A stretch of 64,000 nt of DNA, from assembly GCF_028993635.1 (NCBI RefSeq), contig NZ_CP118631.1, forward strand, positions 6,572,001 to 6,636,000, written 5' to 3'. The notes beneath the pieces were generated by a model, which worked only from the letters and a program-made list of their open reading frames with translations, was not told the DNA's origin and ran no database searches. Source of the DNA: Mucilaginibacter sp. SJ (GTDB taxonomy: Bacteria; Bacteroidota; Bacteroidia; Sphingobacteriales; Sphingobacteriaceae). Positions 25,562 to 34,744 of this stretch are shown piece after piece (the stretch's first letter is position 1; every line of letters starts with the position of its first letter). The position numbers were made by a program, and so were the translations under genes.

Positions 25562-26163
25562 GGTTAAAAGATTGTTTGCCAATGAATAAAGATAGCCTGG
25601 TTCAGTTCATTCAACAGGTATTGCCAATGAGTCCGGCCAAGGTTGGTGTCATTGCAGAGAAGTTCAAACCGTTGAAGATCGAAAAGAATAATTATTTACT
25701 TAAAACAGGTAAAGTTTGCAGTGAATCTCATTTTATAGAGAAGGGCATTGTCAGGTCGTATATCTATGATGTCAAAGGGAACGAGGTCACAACCGCATTT
25801 TATTCGCAAAATAGTTTTGCCAGCGATTTGCTTTCGTTTTTCAAGCGAAGCCCCACAAAAGAAAATATTCAAGCGGTCACTGATTGTGAAACCTGGTACA
25901 TCACTTATGAAGATATGCAGGAAAGTTTTCATACCATGCCTGAGTTCCGTGATTATGGCCGGCTGAATTTGGTAGATCAGTACAGCAAGCTGAAGGAAAG
26001 AATGCTGTCGATGTTGCAGGAAACGGCCGAGCAACGCTATGAGGCACTGATCAGCTCAAGTCCGGAAATATTTCAAAATGTGCCGTTAAAGTATATAGCC
26101 TCCTATTTAGGAGTTACGGACACCTCGTTAAGCAGGATTAGGAAAGAGTTTATAAAAAAATGA
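25558..26163 (+). CDS. Crp/Fnr family transcriptional regulator
   Basis: The cyclic-nucleotide-binding-like fold covers about residues 20-120 (HFIEKGIVRSYIYDVKGNEVTT). It lacks the Arg/Ser cAMP-binding cassette of Crp, and no Fnr-type cysteine cluster is seen, so the ligand is unknown. A C-terminal winged helix contains VPLKYIASYLGVTDTSLSRIRKE. The ATG at 25558 overlaps the stop of the LytTR gene as ATGA, suggesting coupling. An ATG at 25582 (MNKDSLVQ) is also possible. Such Crp-like proteins in Bacteroidota often regulate an adjacent detoxification or membrane gene. Confidence 0.85.
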   Translation: MRLKDCLPMNKDSLVQFIQQVLPMSPAKVGVIAEKFKPLKIEKNNYLLKTGKVCSESHFIEKGIVRSYIYDVKGNEVTTAFYSQNSFASDLLSFFKRSPTKENIQAVTDCETWYITYEDMQESFHTMPEFRDYGRLNLVDQYSKLKERMLSMLQETAEQRYEALISSSPEIFQNVPLKYIASYLGVTDTSLSRIRKEFIKK

Positions 26164-26246
26164 ACGAACCTCATTTCTTGCCATTTGCGAAGTGGAAACT
26201 AAAAAATCTAACCGTCCTTTGTCTGCTCATTAAATAATATCGCAAA

Positions 26247-26969
26247 ATGACAGATCATATTTCCCGGATGCCGCTTTGGGCGGTTGTTTTATTTATCGCC
26301 ACTTTTCTTTATTCGATCGTTTTCATTAGCCAACCCGTAAGAAAGGCTGCGCTCGGTGCTGATATCACGCGGCGGAGGGCAACCAATATTCAACTCGGTA
26401 TTTTAGTTTTTTATATGGCCTATATCGCTTATGTCAGCCTGCTTGCTTTAAAAGGTGTTTTTGATGTCAATTCCCTACCGCCTAAAGTAATGATCCTGGC
26501 CAGTATACCGTTAATGGCCATTTTGTTCGGTTATATCGGCAACACGCGTTTATTTAAAACCTTGCTTAGGTCCATCACTTTGGAGGCGTTGATCGGTATA
26601 CATATATTCAGGCTTCTCGGCGTATTTTTTATTCTGATATACGTTTATCATCTTCTTCCCGCCAAGTTTGCATTTTCGGCCGGGTTAGGGGATATTATTA
26701 CTGCTATCCTGGCTTTGCCTGTCGCCAGAATGGTGATTAAAAGAAAAACCGGTTGGAAAACTGCCGTTTATGCCTGGAGCATTTTTGGTATACTGGATAT
26801 TGTTGATCTCCTGGTGATCGCGGTCATAATTGGCGCAAACGGAAATCTCCGGGAAATGACCGTATTTCCGTTCGTCTGGTTCCCCGCTTTTGCTCCGGCT
26901 ACCATTTTATTTTTACATACGACTGTTTTCAGAAAACTGTATCAACTGGAACGACCGCAAAACGATTAA
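26247..26969 (+). CDS. Seven-helix integral membrane protein, unknown function
   Basis: 240 residues with about seven hydrophobic segments (beginning PLWAVVLFIATFLYSIVFI) and few polar loops. There is no named family. A pair of basic residues follows the first helix (ALGADITRRRATNIQ). It lies between the Crp/Fnr regulator and an azoreductase on the same strand; the 8-base gap to the azoreductase suggests one transcript. Confidence 0.75.
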   Translation: MTDHISRMPLWAVVLFIATFLYSIVFISQPVRKAALGADITRRRATNIQLGILVFYMAYIAYVSLLALKGVFDVNSLPPKVMILASIPLMAILFGYIGNTRLFKTLLRSITLEALIGIHIFRLLGVFFILIYVYHLLPAKFAFSAGLGDIITAILALPVARMVIKRKTGWKTAVYAWSIFGILDIVDLLVIAVIIGANGNLREMTVFPFVWFPAFAPATILFLHTTVFRKLYQLERPQND

Positions 26970-26977
26970 AGTAACCT

Positions 26978-27589
26978 ATGAAGAATATTTTGCATATCAT
27001 TTCCAGTCCGCGTGGCGAGGCTTCCTTCAGCACCAAACTGGGCAGGGCAATTATTGAAAAGATCCAGTCAGCCGATTCCCCGTATACCGTGAAAGTGCAC
27101 GACCTGACCGAAACACCCTTTCCGCATTTGGGACAAGCACAACTGAGCGCGTTTTTTACACGACCTGAAAACCGTACGGCTGAAAACCTTGCGGGAGTCC
27201 GTTATTCTGAAGAAGCGGTAAACGAATTGCTGGAGGCGAATGTGATCGTGATCAGTGTGCCCATCTATAATTTCCATATCCACTCCACGCTCAAAGCCTG
27301 GATTGATCAGGTTGTCAGGGCAGGGCGCACGGTCCGATTTGGCCCGAACGGTGTTGAAGGGCTGGTGAGGGACAAAAAGGTGTTCCTGGCTATCAGTTCT
27401 AAAGGGGTATACTCTGAAGGTCCGCTACAAGAGCTTGATTTTGCAACACCCTATCTCAGGCATATTCTGGGGTATCTGGGCCTGACGGATATCGAAGTTT
27501 TACGCGTGGAAGGCTCTTCAGTGCCCCGGGAGCAGGATGTATTATTGACGCAGGTCATGGACCGTTTTGAAGTTCGGGACTTGTTTTAA
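26978..27589 (+). CDS. azoR: FMN-dependent NADH-azoreductase / quinone reductase
   Basis: Flavodoxin-fold oxidoreductase of about 203 residues reducing quinones and azo compounds with NADH. The FMN phosphate-binding segment ISSPRGEASFSTKL, the VPIYNFHIHSTLKAWIDQV core and the LAISSKGVYSEG loop are present. It lies with a membrane protein and a Crp-like regulator, which fits a redox or electrophile response. That link is inference. Confidence 0.9.
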   Translation: MKNILHIISSPRGEASFSTKLGRAIIEKIQSADSPYTVKVHDLTETPFPHLGQAQLSAFFTRPENRTAENLAGVRYSEEAVNELLEANVIVISVPIYNFHIHSTLKAWIDQVVRAGRTVRFGPNGVEGLVRDKKVFLAISSKGVYSEGPLQELDFATPYLRHILGYLGLTDIEVLRVEGSSVPREQDVLLTQVMDRFEVRDLF

Positions 27590-27874
27590 AACCGGATATA
27601 GCTTATTTGGCTAATGCAAAAAGTATGTTAATCATCATCATCAGTTTTTAGGTGTTCTAAATCTCGTTTATTTTTTGCGCCCGTTATACATTATCCAGGT
27701 TTGCCGGAGCAGGTAATATCGTTAAGCGCATCACAAATATGTGTAATTGTAAACTGAGATTAGTAAATGGTCAATATTGTTTATTTCTGCCTTGCTTTTC
27801 CCACCTAAATTTAGCGCTACCAATTATAGGCATTTCTCCACCATAAATGCCCGTACCAAACAAACCTGCTGCTA

Positions 27875-28471
27875 ATGTTAGATATTGACGTTAAAGATTT
27901 ACTCTTAAAAATAGCCTATGATGATGATCTGGCATCTTTTCAAAAAATTTATTTTTTGTATTATGACAGGCTGTTAAAATTAGCCTGCTCTTTTGTGAAA
28001 TTAACTGAAGTAGGCGAGGAGATAGTAGATGATGTTTTTATAAAAGTATGGACAACCCGGGGCAAATTAGCCGGTGTTAATAATTTAACAGTTTACTTGT
28101 ATGTAGCGGTCAAAAACCAGTCGATCAACTATAATGCAGCTAATAGAATGAGCTATATTGACTTTGAATCGGTCAATTTTGAGTTTAAAGACCATGGCAG
28201 TTCCCCCGAGGATATATTCATCACGGATGAACTTGCAAAAATTATTGATAACACGATAGAAAGGTTACCTGCCGAATGTAAAATGGTATATAAACTTGTT
28301 AAAGAAGACAGGCTAAAATACCGGAAGGTAGCAGAAATCTTGAATATTTCTGTTAAAACGGTTGAATATCATATGGGCAACGCGCTTAAAACAATAGCTG
28401 CGGCAATTTCCTCTTCATCCGGCCATCATAAAAAGGTTTTTAAAAAGTTATCTGGCATTTTCCTTTTTTAG
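27875..28471 (+). CDS. ECF sigma factor (Bacteroidota FecI-like) of PUL 1
   Basis: An extracytoplasmic-function RNA polymerase sigma factor, 198 residues. The region 2 core is FQKIYFLYYDRLLKLACSFVK...VDDVFIKVW, and region 4 (about residues 125-185) contains LPAECKMVYKLVKEDRLKYRKVAEILNISVKTVEYHMGNAL. The FecR-type anti-sigma gene follows 171 bases later, then SusC and SusD. This is the cis-acting transmembrane signalling arrangement common in glycan-uptake loci. A strong terminator lies between it and the anti-sigma gene. Confidence 0.93.
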   Translation: MLDIDVKDLLLKIAYDDDLASFQKIYFLYYDRLLKLACSFVKLTEVGEEIVDDVFIKVWTTRGKLAGVNNLTVYLYVAVKNQSINYNAANRMSYIDFESVNFEFKDHGSSPEDIFITDELAKIIDNTIERLPAECKMVYKLVKEDRLKYRKVAEILNISVKTVEYHMGNALKTIAAAISSSSGHHKKVFKKLSGIFLF

Positions 28472-28498
28472 CAAAGTTTTAACCAGATACAGCAAAAT

Positions 28499-28535
28499 AA
28501 AAAGCTGCGCCATAATCAAATGGTGCGGCTTTTTT
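28499..28535 (+). terminator. Intrinsic terminator between sigma and anti-sigma genes
   Basis: AAAAGCTGCGCCAT / ATGGTGCGGCTTTT forms a 14-bp stem (one G-U) with a 6-base loop, followed by more Ts. The stem begins 28 bases after the sigma-factor stop. Confidence 0.88.
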
Positions 28536-28642
28536 GGGGTTTAGCCCGTTCCAGATCAGGCCTGTTGTTGCATTTTAATTTATTTTTATTTTATCACTGG
28601 GGTGTTTTCATTTTTCCCTGTCCTTGTTACTGACGCAAAAAA

Positions 28643-29707
28643 ATGAACCAGGATACACTTTGGATACTTGTTGGAAAAAAACTGAATAAGGAGGCTACCC
28701 CCGAAGAGCTCCATCAGTTGGATATGATGCTTAAGCAACCCTGGGCGGATGTTTATTCGATACAAATATTAGAAGCCATGTGGCAGCAAAACCCCGATCA
28801 GCCGCCCCGCTTTATCTCTCACCAACTTCAGCAAAAATGGGACAGGCTGGAAACTAAGCTTGATACCGGCAATACTGCTTCGAATGGCCCGGTAAATGAC
28901 ACTGAAATATTGGTGAGAAACTCCAAACGCAGATTTGTCACCGTTACGGTAGCCGCAGCATGTTTGGTTTTTGGCTTACTGTCGTTTTTTTACTGGAAAT
29001 ATTATTTCGGAAACTATGATGTTAAAACCTACCAGATAACGGCCCCCCTGGGTAATGTCAGCAAAATAATCCTGCCCGACGGTACAAAGGTGTGGCTTAA
29101 TGCAGGCAGCAAAATAGTTTATAAAACAAATTATGGCAACAAATGCCGGATGATCCAATTAACCGGCGAGGCTTTTTTTGACGTGGTAAAGGATAGTGAA
29201 CGGCCATTTATCGTAAATACTGCTGCAATGCAAATAAAGGTATTGGGCACAGCCTTTAATGTACGTTCTTATGCGGACGATAATGTTTCAGAAACATCCC
29301 TGATCAGGGGAAGGATAGAGCTTACCCCGGCGTCAAACCCTGATCATACTATCATATTAAAGCCTTCCGAAAAATTAACTATCCCAAACAGGATCAGATC
29401 TCATCGGGATGAAAATAATATGCTTATTACCTTAAGTGCCCTGCACACGGCAAAAAACGACTCATTACCCGCAGAAGCCCAGTGGCTTGAAAATAAGCTG
29501 GTGTTTGATAATGAATACTTTGATGAGGTAGCCAAAAAAATGGAAAGGTGGTACCGTGTTTCCATCTCATTTAAAAATGAACAATTAAAGCAGAAAAGAT
29601 TTAGCGGAAAATTTACAAAGGAGTCATTAAGCACAGCGTTGGACGCGCTTAAAGCTACCCGCGATTTTAACTTTTTGATTGATAACGGAAAAGTAATTAT
29701 TTATTAA
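28643..29707 (+). CDS. FecR family anti-sigma factor
   Basis: Inner-membrane anti-sigma factor. The N-terminal cytoplasmic sigma-binding domain (to about residue 88) is followed by one transmembrane segment (RFVTVTVAAACLVFGLLSFF). The periplasmic FecR domain contains ITAPLGNVSKIILPDGTKVW and LTGEAFFDV, and a DUF4974-type C-terminal domain contains WLENKLVFDNEYFDEVAKKME and FSGKFTKES. It senses loading of its partner SusC through the STN domain of the latter, and restrains the adjacent sigma factor. Confidence 0.94.
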   Translation: MNQDTLWILVGKKLNKEATPEELHQLDMMLKQPWADVYSIQILEAMWQQNPDQPPRFISHQLQQKWDRLETKLDTGNTASNGPVNDTEILVRNSKRRFVTVTVAAACLVFGLLSFFYWKYYFGNYDVKTYQITAPLGNVSKIILPDGTKVWLNAGSKIVYKTNYGNKCRMIQLTGEAFFDVVKDSERPFIVNTAAMQIKVLGTAFNVRSYADDNVSETSLIRGRIELTPASNPDHTIILKPSEKLTIPNRIRSHRDENNMLITLSALHTAKNDSLPAEAQWLENKLVFDNEYFDEVAKKMERWYRVSISFKNEQLKQKRFSGKFTKESLSTALDALKATRDFNFLIDNGKVIIY

Positions 29708-29775
29708 TCAATAATTTTTAACCTGAAAATATGCGTATGATAAAACTTGACCCATAAATCTCCATTAAACCAAAA

Positions 29776-29801
29776 GCGGAGAATGTTGACGCATTCCCCG
29801 C
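29776..29801 (+). promoter_or_regulatory. Leader hairpin upstream of susC (PUL 1)
   Basis: GCGGAGAATG / CATTCCCCGC forms a 10-bp stem with one mismatch and a 6-base loop TTGACG, between the anti-sigma stop and the susC start, 64 bases before the ATG. No T-run follows, so it is more likely an operator dyad or an RNA-stability hairpin than a terminator. Confidence 0.45.
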
Positions 29802-29865
29802 AATGATTGGTACCCAACTACAAGTCTTCTTAAACCAATAATTAAAGTAACCTAAATACTAAATT

Positions 29866-32800
29866 ATGAAAAAAAATGCTTGCCGCGTAAGCAATATGCG
29901 GTTGCGATGCTATTTAAAAATATTTCTTATGGCAAAGTGTACCCTGATCCTGATACTTATATCTTCATTTCAGGTTTTTTCAAAAGGCTACGGTCAAACC
30001 AGGATCAATATCAATCTTCGTGATGTATCCGTAAAAAGTGCGCTTATAGAGATTGAAAAAGCAAGTACCTACCGTTTCGTTTATAATGATGATGCTTTAA
30101 ATGCATTGCATGTTGGCAACGTTAACCTGGTTAACGCCTCTATAGCTGACGTAATGGATAAGTTATTAATCCAAACGGGGCTTACCTACAGGGTCGACAG
30201 CAATAACCTGGTTATCATCAGTGATAAAAAGCCGCAGGCGGCGCTCATTCCTATTACCGGCCTGGTAGCAGATAATAAGGGGCCCTTGCCGGGGGTAAGT
30301 GTGAAGATAAAAGGCACTAATTTGGGCGTCCTGACGGACAATAACGGAAAGTTCACGATCAATGTACCCGACAATAATGCCGTACTGGTATTTACGTTCG
30401 TGGGGTATGTTTCAACAGAAATAACGGTTGGCGACCGTAAAAACATCAACGTAACGCTTAAGGAATCGGCAACCGACCTCAACGAGGTGATTGTAACCGG
30501 GTATGGCCAATCAGTAGCCAAGCGTGACCTTACCGGGGCTATAGCAACAGTTTCGGCTAAACAAATAGAAGAGCGTCATCCAATTAACCTGGTCGATGCT
30601 TTACAGTCGCAGGCATCGGGCGTGTTGGTTGTAAATGATTCGGGCGAGCCGGGAGCTACCGGTTCTATCCAGATTCGCGGTGGATCTACTTTCTCTACCG
30701 CGGGTAATGCGCCGTTGTTTGTAATTGACGGAATTTTGAGTCCAAGTGCCGATAATGTTAACCCTAATGATATTCAATCTATTGAAGTGTTAAAAGATGC
30801 CGCGTCGGCAGCTATCTATGGTTCGCAGGCAGCTAACGGTGTTATATTAATTACCACTAAGAGGGGACAGGCGGGCAAACCGCTTATTAATGCCCAGTAT
30901 GCGCGCATTTTTGGCGTAATGGCTCATAAGCTTGAACAACCAAATTCAAAAGACCTGCGCATGGAACGGAATTTATATAACGGTAACAGCCCCGATAAGC
31001 CAACTACTACCAACGATTCGCTGAACGTGGTTTTTAATTCTGATAATGACAACCAGGATGTAATTACCCAACTGGCAAAAAAAGATATCCTTGATTTTGG
31101 TGTTAGCGGCGGCGAAAAAAATATCACCTATTATTCAAGCCTCAGGTATATTAATGATCAGGGCTTGATCGTTAACAGTTATTCAAAGACACTGCAGGCC
31201 CGTTTCAACCTCGATTACCAGGTATCTCCCCGGTTTAAATATAGTAACCGCCTTTCTTTTGGTTATAATACCAACAATAATATTAATGAGGGTAATACCA
31301 TCAACCAGGCATTTCAGCGGCCGTCAAATTTAGCTTTATATTATCCGGACGGAACCTTAACCGGCTACATCAGCGGGCGCCGTAACCAGTTATCGGTTGC
31401 TTTACTGGAGGTTAACGTAACCAACACATACACAGGTGATTTGTTTAATCAGATTGATTATACTATCAGCAAAAACCTGCGTTTAACCAATAACTTTGAT
31501 TTTGGGTTGTCAACTCCGCACAATGTATTTTTTGATCCGAAACTGTTAAGCAGCGCTAACCCCACCGTAAGCTCGGGCCGGGAAAATTTTGCTGTTAATA
31601 CTAATTGGGCTTACCAGGGATTTTTAAACTATAATAAAACATTAGGTAATCACTCCATCACCGCGGTGGCCGGGGTGAGTGCCGAAAAAACACAGAATAA
31701 CAGTTTTAAAATTGCCGGGACAAATTATGCCAATGAAACCATTTATACATCGAACGTTGCCGGTACCATCGATCTGACCAACACGGGAACCAATGCTGGC
31801 TCAACCAGTCGCGAGTCCTTTTATGCCCGCGCCGGCTATAATTATAAAAGCCGGTACATATGGAGCGTGGTTTACCGCAGAGATGGATCATCAAAGTTTG
31901 GTAGTTCAAACCAATATGGCAATTTCTACGGTTCGTCTGCTGCCTGGCGTTTCTCTGACGAGCCTTTCATGGCCTGGTCTAAAAAATTCCTGGAGGATGC
32001 CAAGTTAAGAGTAAGTTATGGGCAAGTTGGTAATGACCGGATCCCGGCCAACTCAAATCTGCTCATTTATACCTTTGGTTCGTCTTTCTACAATGCAGTT
32101 AATGGTGTGGTTTTAAGCGACCAATTTGGTAATACCCAGTTAAAATGGGAAAGCAATATCCAGAAAAATATAGGCCTTGATCTGCAGTTTTTTAAGGGCC
32201 GCTTAAATGTAACTGCCGATTATTATCAAAAAACAACAAAAAACCTGCTCTACCAACGTAATATACCGGTTGAAACAGGCTTTACCAATGTATATGTAAA
32301 CGTTGGCGATGTTACCAATAACGGCGTTGAGCTTTCTGTGAACGCCACACCGGTAGCCAGTAAAAACTTTAGCTGGAGCGTTAATGCCAGTTTATCTGTT
32401 GAGCGTAACAGAATCAAGAGCCTTTACAATCACCAGCCGTTCCTGGCCACATCGGGAGGTGCTACTTACCTGGTTCAGGAAGGCGGCAAGATTGGTGATT
32501 TTTACGGGTACAAAGGCCTCGGCGTGTATCAGTATGATGCATCAAATGCTTACGACGGCAATTGGAACAGGCTAACACCTGTAGGCGTTTCTGCCGATGG
32601 AAAAACTGCTTCAAGCTATACCCTGAACGGGCAAACATACTCCGGTACTGTACACCATATGTACGCAGGCGGAGCCCTGTTGCTTGGCGGCGATATGATA
32701 TTTGACAATGTTAAAAAAGACAGCGTAATAGATGCCAATGACCGACAAATCCTTGGCAATGCGCAGCCGTCATTTTATGGCGCCATAATCAATACCCTCA

Positions 32801-33270
32801 GTTATAAACAATTCAGCTTGTCGTTTACCTTTAATACCATTTGGGGCGGTGAGGCTTATGATAGCCCAAGGCAAACGCTCAATAACCTGGCCACATCAGG
32901 TATAGTTGCTGATAATAATACAACCTATAATTCGTGGAAAAAGCAGGGGGATATTACCAATATACCTTACATGGGGCGTAAAAATTCGGTCGCTAATTTT
33001 CCGGGAACGCAGAGCCGTTTCCTCGAAAATACCTCGTTCATACGGCTCAGTTATGCCAAATTCACTTATAACCTGCCAGCAAATATAGCCTCGCGCATTA
33101 AAATGAAAAATATAGGGGCCTATGTGTATGGCGCAAACCTGCTTACCTGGACCAACTATACCTGGTATGACCCTGAGTTTTCGTCGAGTTCGGCCTTAAC
33201 GCCGGGTAATGACAATGGCAGGTATCCGCGCAGGCGCGAAATTGGTTTTGGGTTAAATGTTAATTTCTAA
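29866..33270 (+). CDS. SusC/RagA family TonB-linked outer-membrane transporter with STN domain
   Basis: The outer-membrane glycan importer of PUL 1, 1,134 residues. After a signal peptide comes the STN domain (about residues 45-115: INLRDVSVKSALIEIEKAS), which contacts FecR. A carboxypeptidase-regulatory-like beta domain follows (ITGLVADNKGPLPGVSVKIKG). The TonB-dependent plug starts DLTGAIATVSAKQI and contains the SusC-type GSQAANGVILITTKRG. The 22-strand barrel ends REIGFGLNVNF, with a terminal aromatic. It pairs with the SusD starting 12 bases downstream. Confidence 0.95.
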   Translation: MKKNACRVSNMRLRCYLKIFLMAKCTLILILISSFQVFSKGYGQTRININLRDVSVKSALIEIEKASTYRFVYNDDALNALHVGNVNLVNASIADVMDKLLIQTGLTYRVDSNNLVIISDKKPQAALIPITGLVADNKGPLPGVSVKIKGTNLGVLTDNNGKFTINVPDNNAVLVFTFVGYVSTEITVGDRKNINVTLKESATDLNEVIVTGYGQSVAKRDLTGAIATVSAKQIEERHPINLVDALQSQASGVLVVNDSGEPGATGSIQIRGGSTFSTAGNAPLFVIDGILSPSADNVNPNDIQSIEVLKDAASAAIYGSQAANGVILITTKRGQAGKPLINAQYARIFGVMAHKLEQPNSKDLRMERNLYNGNSPDKPTTTNDSLNVVFNSDNDNQDVITQLAKKDILDFGVSGGEKNITYYSSLRYINDQGLIVNSYSKTLQARFNLDYQVSPRFKYSNRLSFGYNTNNNINEGNTINQAFQRPSNLALYYPDGTLTGYISGRRNQLSVALLEVNVTNTYTGDLFNQIDYTISKNLRLTNNFDFGLSTPHNVFFDPKLLSSANPTVSSGRENFAVNTNWAYQGFLNYNKTLGNHSITAVAGVSAEKTQNNSFKIAGTNYANETIYTSNVAGTIDLTNTGTNAGSTSRESFYARAGYNYKSRYIWSVVYRRDGSSKFGSSNQYGNFYGSSAAWRFSDEPFMAWSKKFLEDAKLRVSYGQVGNDRIPANSNLLIYTFGSSFYNAVNGVVLSDQFGNTQLKWESNIQKNIGLDLQFFKGRLNVTADYYQKTTKNLLYQRNIPVETGFTNVYVNVGDVTNNGVELSVNATPVASKNFSWSVNASLSVERNRIKSLYNHQPFLATSGGATYLVQEGGKIGDFYGYKGLGVYQYDASNAYDGNWNRLTPVGVSADGKTASSYTLNGQTYSGTVHHMYAGGALLLGGDMIFDNVKKDSVIDANDRQILGNAQPSFYGAIINTLSYKQFSLSFTFNTIWGGEAYDSPRQTLNNLATSGIVADNNTTYNSWKKQGDITNIPYMGRKNSVANFPGTQSRFLENTSFIRLSYAKFTYNLPANIASRIKMKNIGAYVYGANLLTWTNYTWYDPEFSSSSALTPGNDNGRYPRRREIGFGLNVNF

Positions 33271-33282
33271 ATGAATTTGATC

Positions 33283-34728
33283 ATGAAAAAAATAATCATT
33301 ACTTTTTTAATGTTCTCCGTTTCGCTGTTCAGCTGTAAAAAATTGTTGGATCAGCCACCTCAAAGTCAGCTGGCCGCCAGTAAATTCTGGAAAACAGCTG
33401 ATGATGCCAGGGCAGGTATTGCCGGCATATATGATGGCATTCAGGATATGTTTACCAGCCAGTATATTTATTGGGGCGATGGCCGCAGCGATAACTTAAG
33501 TTATCACCCTACCTATAATGACGGTTTGCCACTGGCACTAAATGTTTTAACGCCAACCACTAATGGCGCCGACTGGACACTGATCTACGCAACCATCAGC
33601 CGTGCAAATTTTGCTATAAAATATATCCCCACCATTGACGGAATTGACCCCATTTTATCAAAGGACCTGCAGGCACAGGCCCTGGGGATAAGGGCTTACT
33701 GCTATTTTTGGCTGATAAGGCTCTGGGGAAATGTACCCATGTGGACAGAGCCTTATGAAGACCTGAGTTCCGACCCATACAAAGCTGTGACGCCAGCCGC
33801 CGATATTGTAAAAAATCTTATCCTGCCCGATCTGCAGAAAGCTTTTGACCTGTCAGACCATACAGCATCTGTAGTGTGGAATTTAAACTCTGGAGGTATC
33901 GCTGCTATGTTAATGGATGTTTACATGTATAATCATGACTACAGTAATGCTTTATTATGGTGCGATAACCTGTTTAAATTAAACCGATATAGCCTGGAAA
34001 GTACCGCCAATTGGAAAAATAATTTTATAGCTCCAACAAATACCAAAGAGTGTATCTGGAGCCTAAACTGGGATTTTACCGTTGACGGAGGAAATAAAAC
34101 TTCACAGGAAATTGGTGCCGGCGATACCAATAGTGACTTTTCTGTCGATCCGGCTTTATGGTCATACTATACCACAACCCCAACTGACATCAGAGGAGCT
34201 TTAAGTGTTGATTTTAAAGTGAATAACCATGATAAAATATTAAAATATTATGCGGCCAGCCTGGATAAGAACGGCAACCAGATTTATCCCAATTCGCCCC
34301 AGGCTAACCTGCTTTTTCCATTGTACCGCCTTGCAGATATTTACCTGTTAAGGGCTGAAGCGTTAAACCGGACAGGTGATCTGGCCAACGCTCTGGTTTA
34401 TTTAAATATGGTACATACCCGGGCAGGCTTACCGGCCTACCAGGCAAGTGATTTTGCTGATGCCGATGCCATGCTTTACGGCAGCCCTGTTAACGCCAAC
34501 GGAATTTTACGCGAAAGGCAGCTGGAGCTATTTTGCGAAGCCAAGCGTTGGTTTGATTTGCAAAGAAATAATATCATTATCAGTATCATGGATCCGGTGA
34601 TCAGGATCAGGCAGGTTAATAAAGGTTTTCCTTCTACCGGTTTTGGTGATCCCCGGAAAATATTCTGGCCGATTGATCAGGATGTGTTAAACGCCAATAC
34701 CAAACTAACTCAAAATCCACCTTATTAA
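33283..34728 (+). CDS. SusD/RagB family glycan-binding lipoprotein
   Basis: The surface lid partner of the SusC protein. Its lipoprotein signal is MKKIIITFLMFSVSLFSCKK, with the lipidated Cys in FSCKK. The SusD fold is made of TPR-like helices: KFWKTADDARAGIAGIYDGI, RAYCYFWLIRLWGNVPMW and, near the C-terminus, RQLELFCEAKRWFDLQR. An in-frame ATG at 33271 lies directly after the SusC stop but would add MNLI before the signal; 33283 is preferred. The substrate cannot be read from SusD itself. Confidence 0.94.
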   Translation: MKKIIITFLMFSVSLFSCKKLLDQPPQSQLAASKFWKTADDARAGIAGIYDGIQDMFTSQYIYWGDGRSDNLSYHPTYNDGLPLALNVLTPTTNGADWTLIYATISRANFAIKYIPTIDGIDPILSKDLQAQALGIRAYCYFWLIRLWGNVPMWTEPYEDLSSDPYKAVTPAADIVKNLILPDLQKAFDLSDHTASVVWNLNSGGIAAMLMDVYMYNHDYSNALLWCDNLFKLNRYSLESTANWKNNFIAPTNTKECIWSLNWDFTVDGGNKTSQEIGAGDTNSDFSVDPALWSYYTTTPTDIRGALSVDFKVNNHDKILKYYAASLDKNGNQIYPNSPQANLLFPLYRLADIYLLRAEALNRTGDLANALVYLNMVHTRAGLPAYQASDFADADAMLYGSPVNANGILRERQLELFCEAKRWFDLQRNNIIISIMDPVIRIRQVNKGFPSTGFGDPRKIFWPIDQDVLNANTKLTQNPPY

Positions 34729-34744
34729 TTAAAACATTATCATA

